A DNA stretch of 30,679 nucleotides. It comes from a virus. Each line of letters opens with the position of its first letter. The stretch's first letter is position 1. The notes beneath the pieces were generated by a model. The model was not told the origin of the DNA and made no database searches. It saw nothing but the letters and a program-made list of their open reading frames with translations. Shown piece by piece: positions 14,912 through 20,628 of this stretch. Made by a program: the position numbers and the translations under genes. The stretch is taken from positions 1 to 30,679 of the IMG/VR virus record IMGVR_UViG_3300042870_000046; one strand, written 5' to 3'.

Positions 14912-15146
14912 TACTTACAAAGTAGTTCGTCGCGGCCAGAAATACTGCGTGAGAGTGCGTGGGGTACTTAACACTACTGATTCATTTAACTGGTGTAAAG
15001 AGCGTAACATGAGTTACCATATCAAGCGGAGGTTTAATGTAGGATATACTTGGGATAGTGAAGGACTCTATAGAAGCCGTTGGGACTATGACTTCATCTT
15101 TGACGAAAAGAAAGAAGCACTGACCTTTATTCTAGGATATCTATGA
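14895..15146 (+). CDS. Tiny-ORF cassette member 1 (C-terminal FxLxW-type motif)
   Basis: 83 residues, starting 17 bases before the stop of the zinc-finger gene. The pattern is NWCKERN, then aromatic residues (YTWDSEGLYRSRWDYDF), then a terminal FDEKKEALTFILGYL. The ending matches the common form acidic-x-x-F/W-x-L-x-aromatic of the six following proteins. I do not know a function. It ends in ATGA, overlapping the next start, so translation is coupled. Confidence 0.65.
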   Translation: MPQAIDTYKVVRRGQKYCVRVRGVLNTTDSFNWCKERNMSYHIKRRFNVGYTWDSEGLYRSRWDYDFIFDEKKEALTFILGYL

Positions 15147-15361
15147 ACAAGTACTTTCATATGGATGCTAAACTATTTGATTCGTGGACTGACCTATTGA
15201 TTGATAAGTCTTACGACTACCGGCAGATTGGCATTTCAAATGAACACTGTAATCAAATATCCGAACCGGAGTACGGTCTACGATTGGTTAACTGGCCCGA
15301 TAAAGCATTTGAAGTTGTTGACGAACACAAGTATACGATTTTCTTGTTGAGATACCGATGA
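15143..15361 (+). CDS. Tiny-ORF cassette member 2
   Basis: 72 residues starting MNKYFHMDAKLFDSWTDLL, ending EVVDEHKYTIFLLRYR. The last 12 residues follow the cassette pattern (acidic residues, aromatic-hydrophobic x-L-x-aromatic). It overlaps the previous and the next genes by four bases (ATGA on both sides). The function is unknown; it probably belongs with its neighbours to a diverged duplicate family. Confidence 0.6.
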   Translation: MNKYFHMDAKLFDSWTDLLIDKSYDYRQIGISNEHCNQISEPEYGLRLVNWPDKAFEVVDEHKYTIFLLRYR

Positions 15362-15549
15362 GATTTTTGTGTAGTGCCGGCTTCATGTCTCCGTTCGTAA
15401 TTGTTAAGGATTACAACTATTACCTAACCAATGAACCAGAAATAAGTGAGTGGGCTGATAGATGTACTCCAGGATGGACTCTAACCGGAATGATATTAAT
15501 GTTTAAAAGCGATCAAGATAGATTGGCGTTTATATTAAGGTGGGGCTGA
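15358..15549 (+). CDS. Tiny-ORF cassette member 3
   Basis: 63 residues, MRFLCSAGFMSPFVIVKDYN at the start and FKSDQDRLAFILRWG at the end. The ending is one of the clearest cases of the shared motif. A short middle EISEWADRCTPGW corresponds to the W-C region of the others. The stop TGA shares a base with the next ATG (TGATG). Confidence 0.6.
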   Translation: MRFLCSAGFMSPFVIVKDYNYYLTNEPEISEWADRCTPGWTLTGMILMFKSDQDRLAFILRWG

Positions 15550-15752
15550 TGTATACGCTGTGCATAAACGATAAGAACAACCAAACTCAAACATGGTGGT
15601 TTAATTTTTTGTTTAGTCTCGATAATACTGATGTGAAAACAGGATTAAAAAAGTGGGGAGGAAGGGTTGAGTATGATAGAAGTGGATACAGCGACACTAT
15701 CATGTTTGACAAAGAAGAAGACTTAGTATGGTTTCTATTAAAATGGGCATGA
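15549..15752 (+). CDS. Tiny-ORF cassette member 4
   Basis: 67 residues from ATG 15549. An in-frame GTG at 15540 exists, but the ATG overlapping the previous stop fits the cassette rule. It contains QTWWFNFLFSLDN, KKWGGRVEYDRSGYSD and ends FDKEEDLVWFLLKWA. It overlaps the next gene by ATGA. Confidence 0.6.
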   Translation: MYTLCINDKNNQTQTWWFNFLFSLDNTDVKTGLKKWGGRVEYDRSGYSDTIMFDKEEDLVWFLLKWA

Positions 15753-16147
15753 TTGACGATCTTAAAAAACGCTGGAAAGGCTACAAAGAGAAACGCTTCC
15801 TAGAAAACTATGGTTGCACTACCTGGCGTGAATACGAACGCAAGTATGATCCCGATGTTGGGTTTAGAGCAAGATGGGCGCACACATTCTATTACGGGTA
15901 CCCTCAGATACTTCCAATAGAACCAAATGGGATCGCACTTTATGGACTAAAATATCATGACCTCATTGATAAAATGATGGAATGGTGTGAACAGAATTGT
16001 CAAGGTAAGTGGCGCAATGATTGGCATCGCGGATTCTGGGATGGTCAAGGAAACTACGAACTGAATAGCATTGGCGGTGGCGATATGATGTTCTTTGCAT
16101 TCAAAGAAGATGCAGATTACATTTGGTTCAACCTAACTTGGCAATGA
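15749..16147 (+). CDS. Tiny-ORF cassette member 5 (largest)
   Basis: 132 residues from ATG 15749; an upstream in-frame ATG at 15728 lies inside the previous gene's motif codons and is rejected. It has a basic N-terminus (MIDDLKKRWKGYKEKRF), a middle LPIEPNGIALYGLKYH, then MMEWCEQN, a Trp-rich stretch (WRNDWHRGFWDGQ) and the ending FKEDADYIWFNLTWQ. It is the fullest version of the family: the W-C-x-x-N block, aromatic linker and acidic/aromatic tail are all present. Confidence 0.65.
   Translation: MIDDLKKRWKGYKEKRFLENYGCTTWREYERKYDPDVGFRARWAHTFYYGYPQILPIEPNGIALYGLKYHDLIDKMMEWCEQNCQGKWRNDWHRGFWDGQGNYELNSIGGGDMMFFAFKEDADYIWFNLTWQ
16115..16141 (+). repeat. Direct repeat at tiny-ORF junction, copy 1
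   Basis: The stretch from GATTACATT through TGGTTCAACCTAACTTGG encodes the terminal motif DYIWFNLTW. It is nearly identical in DNA to 16351-16377. The next start codon follows three bases later. Similar but weaker junctions lie at 15729-15746 and near 15524. Confidence 0.6.
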
Positions 16148-16383
16148 ATTACTATGATGAAAAGAATGGATGGGAACACACTAAGCCGGGTTGGCACGAA
16201 GTAATTATCCCAGCTCGACAATTTCGGGAGGCGGTGGACAAACACACTGAAATGTTAGACTGGATATACGATAACATAGGGAAATGTGAACACCATTGCA
16301 GATGGCAGTTTGATAACAATAGTTTGCGATACAAGTTTAGATATGAGAGAGATTATATATGGTTCAAACTAACATGGGGCTAA
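16144..16383 (+). CDS. Tiny-ORF cassette member 6
   Basis: 79 residues from ATG 16144 (ATGA overlap). It begins MNYYDEKNGWEHTKPGWHEV and has EMLDWIYDNIGKCEHHCRW, where two His and two Cys occur close together, which could bind metal though no other member shows this. It ends FRYERDYIWFKLTWG, almost the same as member 5. The stop is TAATG with the next start. Confidence 0.65.
   Translation: MNYYDEKNGWEHTKPGWHEVIIPARQFREAVDKHTEMLDWIYDNIGKCEHHCRWQFDNNSLRYKFRYERDYIWFKLTWG
16351..16377 (+). repeat. Direct repeat at tiny-ORF junction, copy 2
   Basis: GATTATATA through TGGTTCAAACTAACATGG encodes DYIWFKLTW at the end of member 6. It differs from copy 1 (16115-16141) at only four of 27 bases, much closer than the rest of the two genes, suggesting recent duplication or gene conversion at the junction. 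Confidence 0.6.
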
Positions 16384-16640
16384 TGACAATGCAAGAAGAA
16401 ATTATTGATGTAGTCCCACAGACTCAGAAGATTAAGAAGAAGATTGCTGTGGATGGTGTTTGGGAAGACAGAATGTTCATTCGCATCCCTACTGGTCCAG
16501 AACGCATGGGCCCAGGCGAATTAGAAGTGTGGTGCCGCAAAAATTACGGCGCACCCCGCTATCTTAGTCCTTGGTTCAAAGTATCGGGATATATAATGCT
16601 TGACGAAAAAACATATGTGCATTGGAAGTTGTGTGAATGA
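16383..16640 (+). CDS. Tiny-ORF cassette member 7
   Basis: 85 residues from ATG 16383 (TAATG with the previous stop). It starts MTMQEEIIDVV, has a lysine-rich KIKKKIAVDG, then GPGELEVWCRKNYGAPRY matching the W-C-x-x-N block of members 1 and 5, and ends MLDEKTYVHWKLCE, a relaxed form of the terminal motif. The last 8 bases overlap the dioxygenase gene. Confidence 0.6.
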   Translation: MTMQEEIIDVVPQTQKIKKKIAVDGVWEDRMFIRIPTGPERMGPGELEVWCRKNYGAPRYLSPWFKVSGYIMLDEKTYVHWKLCE

Positions 16641-17322
16641 GTTAACTGAAGGCGAGGGATATCTATTCCTTGAGAACATTATACCTGACGACTTAATTGA
16701 TAGTATCAATAGTAAGTTAGATACCCTGTATCCTGTTAGAGCAACTAGCTCAGGCAAGACCTACGCAGAAGGTGATAAAATTAAAGACTTGCCTGACATT
16801 AGTTATTGGTGGAGTCAGATGGTTATGGATTGGCCAGAAGTAATCGCCGCCAATAATATATTGCTGCCGATTATAGGTGAGCAGCTAGATAATGCTGTAT
16901 TTTATGCCAGTGACATTGTAACAGTTAATGGTGATACTAAACTGGTAAATCCGCATGTTGACACTCCTCATAGATTCAAGCGATGGAATACAGATGAGCG
17001 ATTGTTAGGTGTACAGTGCATTATATCATTACAAGACACTACCCCTGAAATGGGAGCGACGGGTTATGTACCGAACAGTCATGAGCCTGATTGGGATATT
17101 GATTTGTGTTACAACGGTGCATACAACAAATATTTTTGGGACTTTCACGAACAGCAATACATGACTAAGGGCAGCGTACTAATGTACAACTGTAGATTGC
17201 TACATTCTAGTATGCCAAATTATTTACCCGAAAGTCGCCCAATGCTCTTGCTTAATTACCTAAACGGTGATATAGTGGAAGATGTTACAAAGCTAGATAA
17301 TTTTTGGAGTTCTAATGGCTAA
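16633..17322 (+). CDS. PhyH-type Fe(II)/2-oxoglutarate dioxygenase
   Basis: 229 residues from GTG 16633; ATG 16615 and ATG 16600 are in frame but lie in the previous gene, and MNELTEGEGYLFLENII looks like the usual PhyH start. The double-stranded beta-helix shows the iron site H-x-D in NPHVDTPH (His108, Asp110) and a distal His191 in LLHSSMPN, with the 2-oxoglutarate arginine in ESRPMLLLNY (Arg202). Such enzymes hydroxylate small molecules or modified bases; they are common in marine phages and the substrate here is unknown. It sits inside a long early operon with nucleotide-metabolism genes. Confidence 0.85.
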   Translation: MNELTEGEGYLFLENIIPDDLIDSINSKLDTLYPVRATSSGKTYAEGDKIKDLPDISYWWSQMVMDWPEVIAANNILLPIIGEQLDNAVFYASDIVTVNGDTKLVNPHVDTPHRFKRWNTDERLLGVQCIISLQDTTPEMGATGYVPNSHEPDWDIDLCYNGAYNKYFWDFHEQQYMTKGSVLMYNCRLLHSSMPNYLPESRPMLLLNYLNGDIVEDVTKLDNFWSSNG

Positions 17323-17869
17323 TCATATTATGATCGATATGGAAACACTCAGTACCGATGTTTCTACAGTAATACTTACAATTGGTGCTGTGCGTTTTGA
17401 CCCTCGCGGTGTCGGCGTAATTGAAAAACTTGAGCTTCGTCCAACTATGGAAGAACAGACTGAAATTTTCAATCGCACTATCAGCGATGACACGCTTCGC
17501 TGGTGGGGCGAACAGAGTCCCGAAGCTATCGAAGAAGCGATGGGCGACCGTGACCGTATCTCTTATAAGGAAGCAATGGAAAAGCTTTATCAGTTCTGCT
17601 GGAACCGCGGTGACAAAGTTTGGTCTAACGGATCCGGCTTTGATATCGTGATTGCAGAAAGCGCATTCCGTGACCATGACATGAAGTATCCTTGGCAGTT
17701 TTGGAATGTGCGTGATTGTCGCACTATCTATGACCTTGCTGGAGTCTCGTTGAAAGACGGTGGACATGTCACGAGCCACAAAGCAGTAGAAGATGCCGAG
17801 CGTCAGGCTATTGTTGTGCAGAAAGCTTATCAGAAACTTATTCAAGCAGGCATGACTCACATTCGATGA
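17315..17869 (+). CDS. DEDDh 3'-5' exonuclease, RNase AS/exonuclease VIII-like
   Basis: 184 residues. Exo I motif IMIDMETLS (Asp8, Glu10), Exo II SNGSGFDIVI (Asp110) and Exo III SHKAVEDAERQA (His155, Asp160) give a complete DEDDh set. The TISDDTLRWWGEQSPEA block is typical of the small phage and mycobacterial 3'-5' exoribonuclease (RNase AS) group. The substrate may be RNA 3' ends or ssDNA. It overlaps its neighbours by eight and four bases. T4 itself uses DexA for a comparable role; this is a different, shorter family. Confidence 0.85.
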   Translation: MANHIMIDMETLSTDVSTVILTIGAVRFDPRGVGVIEKLELRPTMEEQTEIFNRTISDDTLRWWGEQSPEAIEEAMGDRDRISYKEAMEKLYQFCWNRGDKVWSNGSGFDIVIAESAFRDHDMKYPWQFWNVRDCRTIYDLAGVSLKDGGHVTSHKAVEDAERQAIVVQKAYQKLIQAGMTHIR

Positions 17870-18441
17870 AAATTGATAGTGATATTGACATTGACTTAGG
17901 TGACCGCAACAAACTGCTAGCGGTCATCAAGCATGTCCCTGCTGCAATGAAAAATGTAGACCCTATACGAAAGCACCCTACAGGTGTTTACATCACTGAT
18001 ATTCCATATGATCCAATAAACAATATGTCTGCATTACATTATGTTGACGCAGAAAAACGAGGCTATTTTAAACTGGATTTGCTTAATGTTCATGTGTATG
18101 AACAAGTAAAAGATGAAAACCATTTAATAGAATTGATGGCCGAACCAGATTGGTCTATGCTGAAAGAACGCAGTACAGTGGAGAAACTTATACACTTGGG
18201 TAATTCGTATGACCTTATTCAACGAATGCCCGAACCAATCGATAGTATTCCTAGACTAGCAATGTTTCTTGCTGCAATTCGTCCTGCAAAGAGACACCTA
18301 TTGGGAAGAACTTTCAAAGAAATTAATGATACAGTGTGGGATAAGGATCACACTGGATACAGTTTTAAACGCAGCCACGCTGTAGCATATGCACAATTGG
18401 TTGTCGTACATATGAATCTATTAAGGGAAAAGAATGATTAA
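17866..18441 (+). CDS. Miniature DnaE/PolC (family C DNA polymerase)-like protein
   Basis: 191 residues that keep, in the right order, several signature segments of bacterial Pol III alpha: DSDIDIDLGDR (residues 4-14; like PDFDVDF...R, bearing the first two catalytic Asp), KHPTGVYI (36-43; like KHAGGVVI), GYFKLDLLNV (66-75; like GLVKFDFLGL, third catalytic Asp = Asp71), IPRLAMFLAAIRPA (128-141; like ALVALFRPG) and GYSFKRSHAVAYA (164-176; like GYGFNKSHSAAYA). The roughly 1000-residue polymerase is otherwise absent. T4-like phages replicate with a family B polymerase, so this is not the replicase. Activity and role are unknown. It overlaps by ATGA and eight bases with its neighbours. Confidence 0.7.
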   Translation: MKIDSDIDIDLGDRNKLLAVIKHVPAAMKNVDPIRKHPTGVYITDIPYDPINNMSALHYVDAEKRGYFKLDLLNVHVYEQVKDENHLIELMAEPDWSMLKERSTVEKLIHLGNSYDLIQRMPEPIDSIPRLAMFLAAIRPAKRHLLGRTFKEINDTVWDKDHTGYSFKRSHAVAYAQLVVVHMNLLREKND

Positions 18442-18967
18442 AGAATCTATTGTTGAAATTCCAAATTGGCCTGTAGAAGGTGTAAACTTTAAAGACCTCA
18501 GCAAAGTATTGACTAAGCCCGGCGATTTCCGATGGGCGCTAGATCGGTTTAAGATGTTTATGGCGGTCAATGAAGTTGAATGTATCGTTGCACCTGACGC
18601 ACGAGGGTTTATTTGGGGCGCACCTGTTGCTGCTGAACTTGAATTGCCATTTCATATGATTCGTAAGCCTGGCAAGCTACCGCCCCCAGTCATTAGCCAA
18701 TCATACGAGTATGAATATGATAGCGGAACACTAGAAATTAAAGGTGATACTGACATTGGTGAAGGTACTAGAGTTGGTATAATCGATGACGTTAATGCTA
18801 CCGGAGGGACAGCATTAGCAACTATTCAACTATTGAGCAGAATTGGCGTAAGACCGAAGGATATTTTTTATGCAAGTGTTATTGACCTCTCGTATCTCAA
18901 CGGGAGCAACAAGATTCGTGAAACAGGTACAACAGTTTTATCACTTGTATCATATGAATCTGATTAA
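18434..18967 (+). CDS. apt: Adenine phosphoribosyltransferase-like enzyme
   Basis: Salvages adenine with PRPP to AMP. 177 residues, the usual APRT size. Features: PDARGFIWGAPVA (54-66), the RKPGKLPPP loop (77-85) typical of APRT, and the PRPP-binding motif VGIIDDVNATGGTAL (114-128). Together with the MTA/SAH nucleosidase two genes later, which releases adenine, it would form a short adenine-recycling route during infection. It overlaps the preceding gene by eight bases. Confidence 0.9.
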   Translation: MIKESIVEIPNWPVEGVNFKDLSKVLTKPGDFRWALDRFKMFMAVNEVECIVAPDARGFIWGAPVAAELELPFHMIRKPGKLPPPVISQSYEYEYDSGTLEIKGDTDIGEGTRVGIIDDVNATGGTALATIQLLSRIGVRPKDIFYASVIDLSYLNGSNKIRETGTTVLSLVSYESD

Positions 18968-19157
18968 ATGGTTAGGTACAGCAGGCGTAATTATAGCAAC
19001 AATTCTTAGAGCATTTGGTTACCACACAGAAGATATGATTGTCGGGTTCATGGGAACCGCTTTATGGGCCTATGCTTCTTATGTAGAGCGTGACCGCGCA
19101 CTATTGACTTGCAACATCTTTATTCTCGCTGTTCTATTATATGGAATTTTTACATGA
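18954..19157 (+). CDS. Small membrane protein, paralogue of 7691-7969
   Basis: 67 residues from ATG 18954; the frame opens earlier, at 18870, inside apt, but MNLIKWLGTAGVII aligns with the paralogue, which supports the later start. Two or three hydrophobic spans: WLGTAGVIIATILRAFG, DMIVGFMGTALWAYASY and LTCNIFILAVLLYGIF. The motif KWLGTA...GxxxWAxASY repeats that of the 7691 gene. It lies between two metabolic enzymes and overlaps both (14 and four bases). Confidence 0.65.
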   Translation: MNLIKWLGTAGVIIATILRAFGYHTEDMIVGFMGTALWAYASYVERDRALLTCNIFILAVLLYGIFT

Positions 19158-19690
19158 ATGATATTATTTTATTAGCAATGCCCGAAGAAGCACCTAATCT
19201 TGTAGGCAAAGAAGGTGTATTCTTCACGGGTGTTGGTAAAGTAAACGCTGCTATTGTTGCTGCTACACTGATTGAACGATATAAGCCTAAGCGAGTTTTT
19301 AACTTCGGTACTGCTGGCGGCATAACTGCAACTCACGGAGGCATCTATAAGTGTACTACTTTTAATCAACGTGACGTTATCTTGGGCGGCTGCATTGTAG
19401 GACCGCAAGCAGAAATTCTACATCAACCTATTATAACAGGCGACGATGGCTGGTCACTGAGTACAGGTGACAATTTTGTAACTGACACCTATAATATCAA
19501 TGCTGATCTAGTTGATATGGAAGCGTTTGCTATCGCTAAAGCATGTCAAGTAGCAAATGTAGAATTCATTTGTCACAAGTATATCAGTGACATGGCTAAC
19601 GATGAAGCACCCGACCATTTTGTAGACCATGTCCATAAAGGTGAAGACCATTATATTGCTATTTTGAAAGAATACGGAGTACACCTGTGA
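19154..19690 (+). CDS. MTA/SAH nucleosidase-like (phosphorylase superfamily)
   Basis: 178 residues from ATG 19154 (ATGA overlap with the previous stop). Features of the PNP/UDP superfamily: N-terminal IILLAMPEEA with the Glu used in catalysis, GVGKVNAA (26-33), VFNFGTAGGI (48-57), VDMEAFAIAKAC (120-131, substrate-ribose Glu) and ISDMAND (144-150, with the catalytic-type Asp). It is shorter than the roughly 230-aa bacterial enzyme because loops are reduced. It would split 5'-methylthioadenosine or S-adenosylhomocysteine and free adenine for the nearby APRT. Substrate preference cannot be read from the sequence. Confidence 0.8.
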   Translation: MNDIILLAMPEEAPNLVGKEGVFFTGVGKVNAAIVAATLIERYKPKRVFNFGTAGGITATHGGIYKCTTFNQRDVILGGCIVGPQAEILHQPIITGDDGWSLSTGDNFVTDTYNINADLVDMEAFAIAKACQVANVEFICHKYISDMANDEAPDHFVDHVHKGEDHYIAILKEYGVHL

Positions 19691-20196
19691 ATCTAACCCT
19701 GCTTGAAGAAAACAATCCGCAACTACTTGAAGTTTCAGAAGAATGGAACTTTAGAATTGACGGCAGCCCTGAGGAACTTGTCAGGGCTATGTCAAAGTTT
19801 ATGACTGACAACGGTGGAGTAGGTCTTGCTGCCCCTCAGTTAGGAATCAAGAAGCGCATCTTTATAATGGGTAATTTCATTAAGTTGGTCGTTTGTATTA
19901 ATCCTAAGATTGTCTCATTAGCTGATGACCGTAAAAATGATCTTGAGGGCTGTCTAAGCTTCCCTGATTTGTTTATGAGAGTAAAACGCCCCACAGGCGC
20001 GGTAGTACAGTATTATACAGTCTCAGGTGAATTGATTGAGCGTGAATTGACTGGGCTTGAATGTAGAGTATTCTTGCATGAATATGATCATCTGATCGGA
20101 GTAACATTTGATCAGCGAGTAGGTAACTTGTCATTTAAAATGGCTAAGGATAAACGCAAAAAAGAAGCAAAGAAGCTATCTAGGGTATCCGTTTAA
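19687..20196 (+). CDS. def: Peptide deformylase
   Basis: Removes the N-formyl group from new proteins. 169 residues with all three motifs: GGVGLAAPQLG (43-53), EGCLSFP (87-93, metal Cys89) and HEYDHL (131-136, metal His131/His135 and catalytic Glu132). The start is GTG 19687, overlapping the previous stop. Marine phages, especially cyanophages, often carry short deformylases; this one has a lysine-rich tail (KDKRKKEAKKL). It is the last gene of the long early operon: a terminator follows 16 bases after its stop, and the opposite-strand gene overlaps its end by 17 bases. Confidence 0.95.
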   Translation: MNLTLLEENNPQLLEVSEEWNFRIDGSPEELVRAMSKFMTDNGGVGLAAPQLGIKKRIFIMGNFIKLVVCINPKIVSLADDRKNDLEGCLSFPDLFMRVKRPTGAVVQYYTVSGELIERELTGLECRVFLHEYDHLIGVTFDQRVGNLSFKMAKDKRKKEAKKLSRVSV

Positions 20197-20563
20197 CAAG
20201 AGTGATGCTTCTACGCTTGGAGCGTTTTTTAATGAACTCATTCATACTAACGATTGGGCCATGCAGAATATCTAAACTTTTGTTGTTAAATGTTCGTATG
20301 TAGGGTTTAAATATCATCCATTCTTCTTTGAGAAAAATGTTAATGGGTATTGTTCTGTTTGATTCCCACCACCATATATCACCTAATTCTAGATATCTTG
20401 TTCTCAGTGAAGGGATAACTATTGCACCATAATCGTAGATTGATGTTACGGTATCATCCCTATTCTGAATAATTCCAACATAGTCTTGACCGGCGTAGGA
20501 ACAGATAGAAATATAGGGGTGATTCTCACTCAGTTTTTTGAAAAAATCTTCATTCATATTCAT
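20180..20563 (-). CDS. Lone minus-strand conserved phage protein
   Basis: 127 residues on the reverse strand, the only such gene here. It starts MNMNEDFFKKLSENHPYISI, contains AGQDYVGIIQNRDD, LELGDIWWWESNRTIPINIF and ends in a basic stretch (KKRSKRRSITLVKRIP). I recall a similar protein with the WWWxSNRxIP block in marine T4-like phages; the function is unknown. Upstream on its own strand, TGTAAATATAG just before the ATG resembles a late box but is imperfect. Its 3' end overlaps def convergently, and a plus-strand terminator lies within its codons. Confidence 0.75.
   Translation of the reverse strand: MNMNEDFFKKLSENHPYISICSYAGQDYVGIIQNRDDTVTSIYDYGAIVIPSLRTRYLELGDIWWWESNRTIPINIFLKEEWMIFKPYIRTFNNKSLDILHGPIVSMNEFIKKRSKRRSITLVKRIP
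20213..20230 (+). terminator. Plus-strand terminator after def, embedded in antisense gene
   Basis: ACGCT (20213-20217), loop TGG, AGCGT (20221-20225), then T through 20230. It follows the def stop by 16 bases. On the other strand the same bases encode the KKRSKR part of the minus-strand protein. Confidence 0.75.
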
Positions 20564-20602
20564 CTATATTTACACCGGTTAACCCAAAGTAATTATTTCG
20601 GG

Positions 20603-20610
20603 AATAAATA
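20603..20610 (+). promoter_or_regulatory. Late promoter box (AATAAATA)
   Basis: AATAAATACT, with a predicted start near 20616. It gives a 13-base leader carrying GAGGAG (20618-20623) before ATG 20629, so this late gene has a leader and ribosome-binding site. Confidence 0.7.
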
Positions 20611-20628
20611 CTTAACTGAGGAGATTTA

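Noticed and set aside
15728-16383. Upstream ATG starts (15728, 16123, 16359) for cassette members 5, 6 and 7
   Set aside because: They lie inside the terminal-motif codons of the preceding gene and arise from its Tyr/Ile-Trp codons read in another frame; stop-overlapping ATGs are consistent across the cassette.
17312-17860. Reverse-strand open frame of 182 codons
   Set aside because: Lies exactly opposite the DEDDh exonuclease, whose catalytic residues are complete; this is a shadow.
20564-20580. Reverse-strand TGTAAATATAG as a late promoter for the minus-strand gene
   Set aside because: Imperfect box and too close to the ATG to leave room for a start site; kept only as a remark.
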